Source of the DNA: Prevotellaceae bacterium UBA2744
GTDB lineage: Bacteria > Bacteroidota > Bacteroidia > Bacteroidales > Bacteroidaceae
Direction: 5' to 3'
Assembly: GCA_002353575.1 (NCBI GenBank)
Contig: DEJQ01000019.1
Coordinates: 108,554 to 172,553 of the forward strand
Length of the DNA stretch: 64,000 nucleotides
Part shown: positions 50,880 through 59,749 of the stretch, piece by piece
How positions within the stretch are numbered: position 1 is the first letter of the stretch
How the letters are laid out: each line of letters starts with the position of its first letter
Notes under the pieces: model-generated
Told to the model about the DNA's origin: nothing
Database searches by the model: none
Seen by the model: the letters and a program-made list of their open reading frames with translations, nothing else
Position numbers and translations under genes: made by a program

Positions 50880-51731
50880 ATGGAATTAATAAAGAATAAG
50901 GAATATGGAGGCGAACGCCCGCTATACGCATCTCATAATCTGCGTCTTGATGGCGTGACCATACATGTGGGCGAGTCGTCTATAAAGGAATGCAGCAACA
51001 TAGAAGCTGAGGGTTGCACCTTTGAAGGGAAGTATGTATTCTGGGAGACAGACGATTTCAAGGTGAATAACTGCTATTTTGCCGAGAGCGCTCGCAGCAG
51101 TATGTGGTATTCGCGGCGCATGAAGATGACAAACTGCAAGGTGGACGCTCCGAAACTGTTTCGCAGGATGGACGGCATAGACGTTGAGAATACTGATTTT
51201 CCTAACGGAGAACAATATCTATGGGACTGCAAGAATATACGCATGAAGAATGTACAGATTGATAACTGTGACTATGTCTTCATGCATTCGGAAAATATAT
51301 ATCTGGAAAACTATCGGCAGGAAGGTAACTATGGGTTTCAGTATGCTAAGAAAGTAGAGATACACAATGCCGTGATAAACTCGAAAGACTCGTTTTGGGA
51401 GTCGGAAAACGTGACTATCTACGATTCAGAAATAAACGGAGAATATCTGGCATGGTACGGAAAGAACATAAGACTGGTGCGCTGCCATCTGACTGGCGAA
51501 CAACTGCTATGCTATGTTGACGGACTGACACTGGAGGACTGCACATTCGGCGAGGATGCAAATCTGATACTGGAGTATTCGACAGTGAATGGAACGATAA
51601 AAGGGGATGTACATAGCATAAAGAACCCTACAAGCGGAACTATAAAGGTTGAAGGAAAGGTAGGGGAAATCATCTGGGATGAGAACCAAAAAGCTCCGGC
51701 TGACGCTAAAGTTATAGTTGAAGGAAAATGA
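50880..51731 (+). CDS. DUF3737 right-handed beta-helix protein
   Basis: A 283-residue protein without signal peptide, made of short repeating strands (about 20 residues per turn), for example CSNIEAEGCTFEGKYVFWE, ENVTIYDSEINGEYLAWYG and KNIRLVRCHLTGEQLLCYV. This regular pattern marks a parallel beta-helix, and the opening KEYGGERPLYASHNLRLDGV is typical of DUF3737. Function is unknown. It overlaps the MalY/PatB gene by four bases (ATGA), so they are translationally coupled. The same pairing of families is known to me from other bacteria, but I cannot verify it here. Confidence 0.85.
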   Translation: MELIKNKEYGGERPLYASHNLRLDGVTIHVGESSIKECSNIEAEGCTFEGKYVFWETDDFKVNNCYFAESARSSMWYSRRMKMTNCKVDAPKLFRRMDGIDVENTDFPNGEQYLWDCKNIRMKNVQIDNCDYVFMHSENIYLENYRQEGNYGFQYAKKVEIHNAVINSKDSFWESENVTIYDSEINGEYLAWYGKNIRLVRCHLTGEQLLCYVDGLTLEDCTFGEDANLILEYSTVNGTIKGDVHSIKNPTSGTIKVEGKVGEIIWDENQKAPADAKVIVEGK

Positions 51732-52909
51732 AATACAATTTTGATAAGCATATAGATAGGCGTGGAACTAACTGCGTAAAATGGGATGAGTTAACCGATT
51801 CGGAAATCATTCCCATGTGGGTGGCTGATATGGATTTCGAAACAGCTCCATGTATTAGCAAGGCGCTGAAGGAAAGAATCGAACATGGATGCTATGGATA
51901 TACTTTTGTGCCAGACAGTTTCTATAATGCTACCATAGACTGGTTTGCCCATCGCCATAACTGGAGGATAAGCGGCAAGGAGACATTCATATACACAAGT
52001 GGAGTAGTTCCGGCTCTGTCGGCTATCATCAAGGCGATGACGAATGAAGGCGATAAAGTGCTTATCCAGACGCCTGTGTATAACTGCTTCTTCTCCAGCA
52101 TAAGGAACAACGGCTGCGAAGTCGTTGAAAACCCTTTGTTGCAGGGAGAGACCGTCGGAATAGATTGGGCGGATTTCGAAAGAAAATGCCAAGACCCGAA
52201 GGTGAAGGTGTTTGTGCTGTGTAATCCTCATAATCCTGTGGGCAGGGTATGGACTAAGGATGAACTGAAAAGGATGGGGGATATTTGTCTGAAAAACGGA
52301 GTCATGGTAATAAGTGATGAGATACACTGTGAATTTGTGTATTCGAAGGAGAAACCATATACCCCATATGCTTCTATTTCAGAAGATTTTGCCCAGCACT
52401 GTGCTGTATGTGTGTCACCAAGCAAGGCATATAACATAGCCGGACTGCAGATTGCAAATATAATTGCCGAGAACAGCGAATTGAGAGCCAAGATTGACAG
52501 GGCTATAAACGTGAATGAGGTGTGCGATGTGAATCCGTTCGGAGTAATTGCCCTGCAGGCTGCATACAGCAAAGAGGGCGAAGAATGGCTGGACGAACTC
52601 TGCGAATATATCCACGGTAATTACATTCTGGCAAAAAGCATGGTTGAAAGAAAGCTACCCGAGGTGAGGATAACTCCGCTTGAAGGTACTTATCTGATGT
52701 GGGCTGATGTGAAGGCCTTGGGACTGAAGGTGGGAGAACTATGTGATAAACTGCAAAATGAAGGCAAAGTGTATGTGAATCCAGGTACTATGTACGGAGA
52801 AAAAACAGGCGAGGGTTACATTCGTATAAACCTCGCCACTCGTCGTTCCCTCGTTGAGGAGGGTATGAGAAGACTTATCAGAGTCTGTTGTCAGCATTTG
52901 GGAAGATAA
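51728..52909 (+). CDS. MalY/PatB-type PLP-dependent C-S lyase
   Basis: A 393-residue fold-type I PLP enzyme that should cleave cystathionine or cysteine conjugates. Seen are the opening RRGTNCVKWDELTDSEIIPMWVADMDF, YGYTFVPDSFY, CNPHNPVGRVW, SDEIHCEFVYS and the PLP lysine in SPSKAYNIAGLQ (about residue 234). The C terminus ends RINLATRRSLVEEGMRRL. It could alternatively be an aminotransferase by annotation, but the FVYS and WVADMDF motifs favour MalY/PatB. Its 3' end overlaps the convergent panD by 32 bp. Confidence 0.92.
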   Translation: MKYNFDKHIDRRGTNCVKWDELTDSEIIPMWVADMDFETAPCISKALKERIEHGCYGYTFVPDSFYNATIDWFAHRHNWRISGKETFIYTSGVVPALSAIIKAMTNEGDKVLIQTPVYNCFFSSIRNNGCEVVENPLLQGETVGIDWADFERKCQDPKVKVFVLCNPHNPVGRVWTKDELKRMGDICLKNGVMVISDEIHCEFVYSKEKPYTPYASISEDFAQHCAVCVSPSKAYNIAGLQIANIIAENSELRAKIDRAINVNEVCDVNPFGVIALQAAYSKEGEEWLDELCEYIHGNYILAKSMVERKLPEVRITPLEGTYLMWADVKALGLKVGELCDKLQNEGKVYVNPGTMYGEKTGEGYIRINLATRRSLVEEGMRRLIRVCCQHLGR

Positions 52910-53222
52910 CAGTAGGCTTCCAGCGTTTTGCCTCTTCAAAGTCCATGATGGCATAAGACATGATGATGATGACATCGCCAATCTGAACTTTACGGGCAGA
53001 GGCTCCGTTGAGACAAATACAACCGCTGCCACGCTCGCCCTTGATAACATAAGTATCAAGGCGTTCGCCATTGTTGTTGTTCGCAATGTGCACTCGTTCT
53101 CCCTCAATGATATTTGCAGCATCCATCAAGTCTTCATCGATAGTGATGCTACCCATGTAATTGAGGTTTGCCTCGGTAACCTTGGCACAGTGTATTTTGG
53201 ATTTCAGAACTTCTATCTGCAT
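52878..53222 (-). CDS. panD: aspartate 1-decarboxylase
   Basis: A 114-residue proenzyme that makes beta-alanine for pantothenate. Self-cleavage occurs at the Gly-Ser bond in YMGSITID (residues 24-25), producing the pyruvoyl group. SKIHCAKVTEA (with Lys9), CICLNGASARKVQIGD and the VIIMSYAIMD segment match the family. It lies 34 bp downstream of panC in one likely operon, so both substrates for pantothenate synthesis are supplied together. Confidence 0.96.
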   Translation of the reverse strand: MQIEVLKSKIHCAKVTEANLNYMGSITIDEDLMDAANIIEGERVHIANNNNGERLDTYVIKGERGSGCICLNGASARKVQIGDVIIIMSYAIMDFEEAKRWKPTVIFPNADNRL

Positions 53223-53256
53223 TTCCTTTTTTCTTATATTTGTGGATTAGAATCCG

Positions 53257-54105
53257 TTATTTATAGTTTATGTTGTCTATGAGTCGGATAGGAGTGTGTC
53301 CGCAGAATACTGTGATGCAACCCTGAATGTGCTCTGCTTCGTTCCAGTCTGTAACAGAACAGAGGGTGAGGGCATCAACTATCTCGTAATATTGTACTTC
53401 CAGACCGTTAACACTATCTATCTCGTCAATCACACTTTGCTTTGTCTCGGCAACTGTGTGCTGCTTCGCATAATCTACACTGCGACTGAGAGCTTTGAAG
53501 ATAGCAGGAGCTATCTGACGCTCAGCTATAGTGAGAAGGGTATTGCGGCTGGAAAGAGCAAGTCCGTCGCTCTCACGAACTATAGGACACGGACAAATGG
53601 TAAGGTCAGGGAAGTATTCGGCTGCCATAGCGCGGATAACGGCTATCTGCTGAAAGTCTTTCTCTCCGAAATAAGCACGGTCGGGCTCTACAAATACAAA
53701 GAGTTTGCTGACAATCTGGCATACTCCATTGAAATGACCAGGACGGAAAGCACCCTCCATGACTGTGTCAGTAGGAGGGTAGCTGAACTGACGAGTGTCG
53801 GGTTCAGGATATACCTCGTCGGCAGTAGGGGCAAACATAACTGTTGCACCCAGTCCTGCAAGCAAGTCGCGGTCGGCTTCGAAAGTACGAGGATAATTGG
53901 CAAGGTCATTCTTGTCGTTAAACTGTGTCGGATTCACAAAAACACTGACGATTGTAACGTCGTTCTCATAGATAGAACGCTTTACGAGCGATGCATGACC
54001 ATTATGGAGAGCTCCCATAGTGGGGACAAGTCCGACTGTCTTGCCTGCTGCCTTATATGAGGCAACCCTGGTCTTTAGATCTGCAATTTTACTAACTACT
54101 TCCAT
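53257..54105 (-). CDS. panC: pantothenate synthetase
   Basis: A 282-residue ATP-dependent ligase joining pantoate and beta-alanine. Motifs are VPTMGALHNGHASLV (HxGH at about 33-36), FVNPTQFND, FGEKDFQQ, and RESDGLALSSRN (about 180-191). The start at 54105 (MEVVSKIADL) is preferred to the ORF start at 54141 because the promoter -7 box lies at 54128-54135. Length matches the family. Operon with panD. Confidence 0.96.
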   Translation of the reverse strand: MEVVSKIADLKTRVASYKAAGKTVGLVPTMGALHNGHASLVKRSIYENDVTIVSVFVNPTQFNDKNDLANYPRTFEADRDLLAGLGATVMFAPTADEVYPEPDTRQFSYPPTDTVMEGAFRPGHFNGVCQIVSKLFVFVEPDRAYFGEKDFQQIAVIRAMAAEYFPDLTICPCPIVRESDGLALSSRNTLLTIAERQIAPAIFKALSRSVDYAKQHTVAETKQSVIDEIDSVNGLEVQYYEIVDALTLCSVTDWNEAEHIQGCITVFCGHTPIRLIDNINYK

Positions 54106-54127
54106 TTTTATGTACATAAATTGCGTG

Positions 54128-54135
54128 CGAAGGTA
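54128..54135 (-). promoter_or_regulatory. -7 box (TACCTTCG) for panC-panD
   Basis: TACCTTCGCAC on the minus strand, 22 bp before the panC ATG. Divergent from the phospholipase D-like gene's promoter 95 bp away. Confidence 0.55.
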
Positions 54136-54230
54136 CGGCAAAACGAGAGAAAAGACAAACTCTTTTGTGCATTTTTATTTTTTTATATTTTATTTGTAAT
54201 GTAGTAGCAATAGTTTTTATAAAAAAACCG

Positions 54231-54238
54231 TACCTTCG
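54231..54238 (+). promoter_or_regulatory. -7 box (TACCTTCG) for the phospholipase D-like operon
   Basis: TACCTTCGCA lies 19 bp before the ATG at 54258. It sits inside the longer open frame that begins at 54165, which rules out that frame's N terminus. Confidence 0.55.
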
Positions 54239-54257
54239 CATCGTGAAAGCGATAGTT

Positions 54258-55538
54258 ATGAGGTTATATGGTTTTAGGATGTGCAGATCGGTGCTGATGA
54301 TGTGCCTGCTGTTGATAATGTGTTGTCCGCAATGCATATTAGCACAAAACAATACCGATGCCAATTCTGCCACCGAGGCATTAGCCAAACACATGACTGA
54401 GAAGAGGAGTCTGAGAATCACACACGACAACGAACTGAAATTCTTTAGCTGTGGACATGATAAGTTTGTTGACCTCTTTGAGGATGTGCGACAGGCAAAG
54501 AGTTTTATTCATCTCGAGTATTTCAATTTCAGAAATGATTCTATTGCAGGACTGCTTTTTCAGTTGCTGGCACAAAAGGTAAAGGAGGGAGTAAAGGTAA
54601 GAGCCCTATATGATGCATTTGGAAATTCGTCGAACAATCGACCGATTAAGTCTGCTATGCATGACAGCATCCGTGCACTTGGCATTGACCTTGTACTTTT
54701 CGACCCTATTAGATTTCCGTGGGTAAACCATATTATACCGCGTGATCACAGGAAGATTGTGGTAATCGACGGAAGGGTGGCATATACGGGAGGAATGAAC
54801 GTGGCAGACTACTATATCGAGGGAATTCCAGGAATAGGCGACTGGCACGATCTGCATATGAGGATTCAGGGCGGAGCAGTGGATGATTTGCACAGGATAT
54901 TTGCGCGTATATGGAAGAAGGTGACTGGAGAGAAGATTGAAGGAATCAATTATTTCCCAAGAGAATACGGAGTAAATATGCCAACGGGCAACAATGACCT
55001 TGTTATCATAGACCGGGCGACAGGAAAAAGTTCGGATGCCATCCGCGACCTCTTCGTGACGATGATAAACAGTGCGAAGAAAAGTGTGAAACTGATAAAT
55101 CCGTATTTCGTTCCTACTCATAGGGTTCGTCAGGCTCTGAAGAGGGCAGTGGACCGCGGAATAGACGTACAGATAATGCTTTCGGCTAAAAGTGATATTC
55201 CGCTTACTCCAGAGGCAACCCATTATGTGGGAAATAATCTGATGAAGCGCGGTGCAAGGGTGTGGCTGTTTGAAGGTGGTTTCCACCACTCAAAACTGAT
55301 GATTGTGGATGATGAACTGTGCACTGTGGGGTCGTCGAATATGGATGCAAGAAGTCTGCGATGCGACTACGAAGTAAATACTCTGATTCTGTCGCCGAAA
55401 CTCACCCAGGAGATGGTTACCCTGTTCGAGGCCCAGAAACAGAGTGCATTCGAAATAAAGAAAGGATACTGGCGTACAAGAACTAAGTGGAAACAGTTTG
55501 TAGGCTGGTTTGGCAACCTTCTTACTCCGGTATTATAA
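54258..55538 (+). CDS. exported phospholipase D-like protein (cardiolipin synthase family)
   Basis: A 426-residue protein with a cleavable-looking signal (residues 1-30, MCLLLIMCCPQCILAQ) in place of the two-helix membrane hairpin of classical bacterial cardiolipin synthases. Two HKD motifs are present: HRKIVVIDG and HSKLMIVDD, each followed by GG or GSSN elements. This predicts phosphatidyl transfer or phospholipase activity on the periplasmic side. Whether it makes cardiolipin is unknown. The promoter at 54231 fixes the start downstream of it. It overlaps the next gene by one base (TAATG). Confidence 0.85.
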   Translation: MRLYGFRMCRSVLMMCLLLIMCCPQCILAQNNTDANSATEALAKHMTEKRSLRITHDNELKFFSCGHDKFVDLFEDVRQAKSFIHLEYFNFRNDSIAGLLFQLLAQKVKEGVKVRALYDAFGNSSNNRPIKSAMHDSIRALGIDLVLFDPIRFPWVNHIIPRDHRKIVVIDGRVAYTGGMNVADYYIEGIPGIGDWHDLHMRIQGGAVDDLHRIFARIWKKVTGEKIEGINYFPREYGVNMPTGNNDLVIIDRATGKSSDAIRDLFVTMINSAKKSVKLINPYFVPTHRVRQALKRAVDRGIDVQIMLSAKSDIPLTPEATHYVGNNLMKRGARVWLFEGGFHHSKLMIVDDELCTVGSSNMDARSLRCDYEVNTLILSPKLTQEMVTLFEAQKQSAFEIKKGYWRTRTKWKQFVGWFGNLLTPVL

Positions 55539-57049
55539 TGAAAACAATAAAAATGATGAATATACAGAGAATATTATTTGTTATGCTCATTTCCTTAATG
55601 TCGGTAATGGGCATGAATGCTCAAAATCCTAAACGTGAATTCCGTGGTGCGTGGATTCAGTGTGTAAACGGCCAGTATCTTGGCAAATCGATGGCAGAAA
55701 TCAGACAGATGCTGAGCAGTCAGCTGGATGTACTGCAGGGTGCCGGAATCAATGCTATTATGTTTCAGGTAAGAGCAGAAGGCGATGCTCTGTACCAGTC
55801 CTCGTATGAACCCTGGTCGCGCTATCTGACCGGTCGTCAGGGTATGGCGCCGCAAGACGGATGGGACCCTCTGGCATGGATGGTAGAGGAATGCCATAAA
55901 AGATGTATGGAGTGTCATGCATGGATAAATCCATATCGTGCAAAGACAAAAGGAACTACTGCTTTGGCACAGAATCATGCTGCCATAATGCACCCCGAAA
56001 GAGTGTTCCAGTATGGTGACCTGCTGATTTTCAATCCTGCATTGGCATCAAACAGGCTATATACCTGTATGATTGTAGAAGACATTCTGAACAGATATGA
56101 TGTTGACGGCATACACATGGACGATTACTTCTATCCTTATCCGGATGCAGGCAGACCAATTCCTGATGCTGCATACTTTGCTGATGACAACCGAGGTTTT
56201 CAGGATATAAATGACTGGAGACGTGATAATGTTAATCTGCTTATTCAGGATATGCACGAACTGGTTCGTTCAGTAAAGCCTTGGGTTAAGTTTGGTATCT
56301 CACCCTTCGGAATTTATCGCAACAGTAAGTATGGAATAAACGAACCTAACGGAAGTGCCACTGCCGGAACACAGAACTACGATGACTTATATGCTGACAT
56401 AGTATTGTGGACAAGGAAGGGTTGGATTGACTATACAATACCACAGGTGTACTGGAATATAGGTACTAAAGTAGCTGACTATGATGTACTTTGCCGTTGG
56501 TGGAACGACTACTGCGGAATGCGTCCGATTTTTATTGGACAGGATGTAGAACGTACAGTCAAGGGGTCTGACCCACTGTGCCCGGAGCAGCACCAGATGA
56601 GAGCAAAATATGAATTACAGCGTTCGCTCAAGAATATTCAGGGCAGTTGTCAGTGGTATGCTGCTGCAGTAGTGAACAACCCAGGCAATTATCGTACACT
56701 GCTTGAGAAAATCTATCATAGTACTCCTGCTCTTCAACCTCGAATGAAGTATATAGACAAGAAAGCTCCGAAAAAACCTCGTAAGGTTGGAATCGGTGTA
56801 CTTAACAACCGAATATATCTGACTTGGCAGGCTCCAAACGCAAAAAAGGAAATGGACAAAGCTATTCAGTATGTAGTATATCGTTTTGAAAAAGGAGAGG
56901 GAGTTAATACTGAATCAGCAAGAAATATTTACGGTGTCACTCGGGATACAAAGATTCTGTTGCAAGGAGATCAGAGCAATTGTACATTCGTAATCACAGC
57001 CCTGGACCGACTGCAGAATGAGTCGAAAGGTGTGAAAGTAAAACTTTAA
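55538..57049 (+). CDS. GH10-like (DUF187) exported glycoside hydrolase
   Basis: A 503-residue protein with a signal peptide (to about residue 28, ending MNAQ). The domain opens REFRGAWIQCVNGQYLG, followed by INAIMFQVRAEGDALYQSSYEPWSRYLTG, WDPLAWMVEECHKR, HAWINPYR, DVDGIHMDDYFYPYP and FGISPFGIYR, all characteristic of the GHL10/DUF187 family of barrel hydrolases. Acidic residues in MDDYFYP may be catalytic. An FnIII-like segment ends the protein (about 420-503). The substrate is probably a wall or surface glycan. It overlaps the phospholipase-like gene by one base. An ATG 15 bases downstream is also possible. Confidence 0.86.
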   Translation: MKTIKMMNIQRILFVMLISLMSVMGMNAQNPKREFRGAWIQCVNGQYLGKSMAEIRQMLSSQLDVLQGAGINAIMFQVRAEGDALYQSSYEPWSRYLTGRQGMAPQDGWDPLAWMVEECHKRCMECHAWINPYRAKTKGTTALAQNHAAIMHPERVFQYGDLLIFNPALASNRLYTCMIVEDILNRYDVDGIHMDDYFYPYPDAGRPIPDAAYFADDNRGFQDINDWRRDNVNLLIQDMHELVRSVKPWVKFGISPFGIYRNSKYGINEPNGSATAGTQNYDDLYADIVLWTRKGWIDYTIPQVYWNIGTKVADYDVLCRWWNDYCGMRPIFIGQDVERTVKGSDPLCPEQHQMRAKYELQRSLKNIQGSCQWYAAAVVNNPGNYRTLLEKIYHSTPALQPRMKYIDKKAPKKPRKVGIGVLNNRIYLTWQAPNAKKEMDKAIQYVVYRFEKGEGVNTESARNIYGVTRDTKILLQGDQSNCTFVITALDRLQNESKGVKVKL

Positions 57050-57072
57050 TGTATTAGCGTTAAGAGATTCTG

Positions 57073-59697
57073 ATGGTGTTAAAAAGATTTCTATTCTATA
57101 CGATAGCTTTCCTGATTACACTGAGTATGATGGGGCAGGTGACAGGTCGGGTTATAGACGCGAAAACCCGCGAACCGCTTGACTACGTGAATGTGTACTA
57201 TGACCACACAGGAATAGGCGAACAGACAGATGAAAACGGACGCTTTGTGCTGAAAGAAGATTCAGCTCTTCGTGAAATTAAAATCACCACAATGGGTTAT
57301 GTGACTCAGGTGATAAAGCTGAAAGCCTTTGGCAGCAATAAGAATATGCAGATTCGTCTTGTGCCCGAAGCCCGCTTGCTTGAGGGTGTAACTGTTCAGG
57401 CTAAAAAAAAGAAATACTCGCGAAAGAACAATCCTGCTGTGGATTTGATGAGGAAAGTGATAGACCATAAATGGCAGACAGACCTGAGAGAGAAAGACTA
57501 CTATTCATATCAGAAATATGAGAAGATGACATTCTCGCTTAATGAATTTACAGAGAGAGTGTTTGAGGATGGAGAATTCAAAACCTTATCGTTCCTCAAA
57601 GATCACGTGGAGCGCTGTCCTGAGACTGGCAAACTGATTCTGCCTGTGATTGTGCAGGAAATGGTTTCGGATAATTTCTATAGAAAATCCCCGCATAGCG
57701 AGAAACGTCTCATCAAGGCTCAAAGCGACAAGGGTGTAAACGAACTCATCAATACAGGAGAGATCTTAACAACAGTATTGAAGGATGTCTTTACCGATGT
57801 GGACATATACCAGAACGAATGCCGACTGTTGCAATACCCCTTCAAGTCGCCTATTGCCGACAACGCAATCAGTTTTTACAGATACTATCTACAAGACACA
57901 TTGAAAATTGAGAATGACTCAGTAATCGATGTGGGATTCCTGCCGAACAATCAGCAGGATTTTGGTTTTTCTGGACATGTGTATATTATGAAAGACTCTA
58001 CATATGCTGTACGCCGTGTAGAACTGAATATACCTCGCCGATCAGATGTCAATTTCGTGGAAAACATGATTATCCGTCAGGATCTCGTACAGTTGCCTAC
58101 TGGCGAACGAGTGTGTACTCAAAGCGACATGATCATTGAGATAAAACTGATAGCAAAGGTGCAGAAACTGATGGTGCAACGAACAACCCGCAACTTCGAT
58201 TATGCCTTTGAACCTATTCCCGACAAAGTCTTTAAGAGCATAAAGGGAAGTACGAAGACTGAGCCCGATGCAAAAATGAAAACCGAAGAATATTGGAATG
58301 AATATCGTCAGGTAGAACTCACCCAATCGGAGAGCAAGATAGACACCTTTATGGATAGGCTGAAAAACATAAAGGGAGTCAAATGGGTTATATTTGGAGT
58401 GAAAACGCTTATCGAGAATTATATCGAAACAGCATCAACAACAGATAAAAATAAATTTGACTTCGGACCTATAAACACAATCGTTTCGAAGAATCATTAT
58501 GATTCATGGCGTTTCCGTATTTCAGGATTCACCACAGCACACTTGAATCCACATTTCTTCCTGGATGGCTATGTGGCTTACGGAACGAAATCAAAGAATG
58601 TGTACGGTATGCTTAAGGCTACTTATTCGTTCAACAAAAAGGCATACTTGCACCGTGAATTTCCAAAGAACAACCTGCAGTTCCAATATTATAATGATGT
58701 CACCAGTCCTTACACCAAATTTATGACTACGGATAAGGATAATATGTTCATGGCTTTCAAGTCATCAAAGGTTGACCAGTTCTATCATACTAAATCATGG
58801 AAACTGATATACGACCGCGAATGGGAAGCCGGAATGAAACTGTATGCACATATTGACCGCACTCGCAACGATGCTGTTGACGAATTGTTCTTCCAACATC
58901 TGGGTACAGGTACTAAGACAGCTACAGGATATTCTCCGGTAAACAACCCGGCTGTCTGGGACAACAAGATGATTACAACCGAACTGAAGGCTACTCTTAC
59001 CTTCGAACCCGGAGCAACATATATTAATACAAAACAACGACGACTGAAGATAAACCTTGACGCACCGATTTTCTTCGTATCCCACACTATGGGTATCAAA
59101 GGACTTCTGGGAGGACAATATAACTACCACGTTACAGAAGCTGGAATGTACAAGCGTTTCTGGGTAGGTTCATGGGGTAAGATCGATGCCGATATAAAGG
59201 CTGGAGCACAGTGGAGCAAGGTGCCTTATCCGTTGCTTATCCACCCTGTTGCAAACGATACTTATATCTTGCAGGATTACAATTTTAACCTCATTAATAT
59301 CTGGGAATTCCTGAACGACCGCTATGCTTCGGTCATGCTTAGCTGGGATATGAACGGTAAACTTTTCAACCGAATCCCTCTGCTGAAGAAACTGAAATGG
59401 AGAGAGTGGATAGGGATAAACGTATTGTGGGGTACTCTGACCGACAAGAATAATCCCGCTGCAAGCGGATATTCCGATTCCGACCTGTTTTTCTTCCCTG
59501 GACGATTCAATGGGGACGGAACATATGAGACAAATACATATAAGATGGATGCAAAGACACCATATATAGAAGCAGTAGTAGGTATCCATAATATCTTTAA
59601 ACTGTTTCATATCGTTTATGTCCGACGACTCACATATTTGAATCATCCGGATATTAACAAACATGGTGTTAGATTCATTTTCAGACTATCTTTCTAA
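57073..59697 (+). CDS. DUF5686 outer membrane protein with carboxypeptidase-regulatory domain
   Basis: An 874-residue protein with a signal peptide (to about residue 22, ending MMGQ). A CarboxypepD_reg-like beta-sandwich (23-100) starts VTGRVIDAKTREPLDYVNVYY, as seen at the N terminus of SusC/TonB-linked proteins. The remainder is the DUF5686 domain, with a long soluble part and probable barrel strands in the C-terminal half, ending in aromatic VRFIFRLSF. No TonB plug is recognised. Its role is unknown. It is separated by 23 bp from the hydrolase gene and is likely the third gene of that operon. Confidence 0.85.
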   Translation: MVLKRFLFYTIAFLITLSMMGQVTGRVIDAKTREPLDYVNVYYDHTGIGEQTDENGRFVLKEDSALREIKITTMGYVTQVIKLKAFGSNKNMQIRLVPEARLLEGVTVQAKKKKYSRKNNPAVDLMRKVIDHKWQTDLREKDYYSYQKYEKMTFSLNEFTERVFEDGEFKTLSFLKDHVERCPETGKLILPVIVQEMVSDNFYRKSPHSEKRLIKAQSDKGVNELINTGEILTTVLKDVFTDVDIYQNECRLLQYPFKSPIADNAISFYRYYLQDTLKIENDSVIDVGFLPNNQQDFGFSGHVYIMKDSTYAVRRVELNIPRRSDVNFVENMIIRQDLVQLPTGERVCTQSDMIIEIKLIAKVQKLMVQRTTRNFDYAFEPIPDKVFKSIKGSTKTEPDAKMKTEEYWNEYRQVELTQSESKIDTFMDRLKNIKGVKWVIFGVKTLIENYIETASTTDKNKFDFGPINTIVSKNHYDSWRFRISGFTTAHLNPHFFLDGYVAYGTKSKNVYGMLKATYSFNKKAYLHREFPKNNLQFQYYNDVTSPYTKFMTTDKDNMFMAFKSSKVDQFYHTKSWKLIYDREWEAGMKLYAHIDRTRNDAVDELFFQHLGTGTKTATGYSPVNNPAVWDNKMITTELKATLTFEPGATYINTKQRRLKINLDAPIFFVSHTMGIKGLLGGQYNYHVTEAGMYKRFWVGSWGKIDADIKAGAQWSKVPYPLLIHPVANDTYILQDYNFNLINIWEFLNDRYASVMLSWDMNGKLFNRIPLLKKLKWREWIGINVLWGTLTDKNNPAASGYSDSDLFFFPGRFNGDGTYETNTYKMDAKTPYIEAVVGIHNIFKLFHIVYVRRLTYLNHPDINKHGVRFIFRLSF

Positions 59698-59749
59698 AAT
59701 GAAAAATATTATAATTATTAGTAATCAATAAGCAAAACAAAATACAATT

